From the NCBI RefSeq assembly GCF_000282615.1, contig NZ_AKIY01000189.1:1-64000 (forward strand): DNA of 64,000 nt. Reading direction: 5' to 3'. Below are positions 61,653-64,000 of the stretch, in pieces. This stretch comes from Bradyrhizobium sp. YR681 (lineage in GTDB: Bacteria; Pseudomonadota; Alphaproteobacteria; Rhizobiales; Xanthobacteraceae). Positions within the stretch are counted from its first letter, which is position 1. Every line of letters begins with the position of its first letter. A program made the translations under genes and the position numbers. The notes under the pieces were generated by a model. That model had not been told where the DNA came from. It did no database searches and saw nothing but the letters and a program-made list of their open reading frames with translations.

Positions 61653-64000
<2,348 letters not shown>

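Overview
The window is a stretch of an alphaproteobacterial chromosome, most likely Bradyrhizobium or a very close relative in the Nitrobacteraceae. The evidence is the high GC content, many Bradyrhizobium-type palindromic repeats (copies that begin GTAGCCCGGATGGAGCG and CGTCATTGCGAGCG), a tRNA-His of the alphaproteobacterial form (no extra 5' G, A before CCA), a serC-serA pair with a short leader hairpin, a trxB-lsrB pair, and core genes such as glmM, aroE, greA and carB. No rRNA genes, CRISPR array or intact insertion sequence was seen.

Layout. 1-9.9 kb: edge of a LysR regulator, a TauE/SafE permease, a GST, a DUF1800/DUF1501 export pair, an IsdG-type monooxygenase, an aldo/keto reductase, a GNAT enzyme, a PAS membrane protein, two very small membrane proteins and a second GST. 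10-25 kb: aspartate aminotransferase, a DUF992 protein, an EF-G-like GTPase, an XRE regulator, a SulP permease with STAS domain, a YoaK/DUF1275 protein, aroE, two tandem paralogous exported proteins, an FMN-dependent lactate dehydrogenase, glmM and an Fsr-type MFS pump. 25-33 kb: two outer-membrane barrels, a GST, a GNAT enzyme, serC-serA and a thiolase. 33-44 kb: signalling genes (a soluble triple-PAS chemoreceptor, an AraC regulator, a membrane HBM chemoreceptor, an AI-2E family permease and a very large DivJ/PleC/PdhS-type histidine kinase) and a phasin.

44.2-48.2 kb is the accessory part. A tRNA-His gene and about 60 bp of its upstream flank are duplicated on either side of one gene. That gene is a GSU2403-type nucleotidyltransferase fused to a DUF1488-like domain, and its promoter lies inside an inverted repeat. 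To the right are an unknown gene, a tyrosine-recombinase-like gene whose 3' end has been replaced by a 126 bp inverted-repeat element, and a 41-residue membrane protein translationally coupled to it.

48-64 kb: tenA, a cluster of four very small proteins, a TetR/amidase divergon with twin operators, a barrel protein, an AEC permease plus a remnant of a second copy, an orphan ParA, two related mini membrane proteins, dapA, two candidate small RNA genes, lsrB-trxB, a divergent Lrp regulator, greA, and the 3' two thirds of carB running off the right edge.

Most loci are housekeeping or ordinary accessory genes. The two places most likely to hold something undescribed are the tRNA-His-flanked nucleotidyltransferase cassette and the dapA-lsrB intergenic region, where one RNA looks AbcR-like and a second structured RNA is unassigned.
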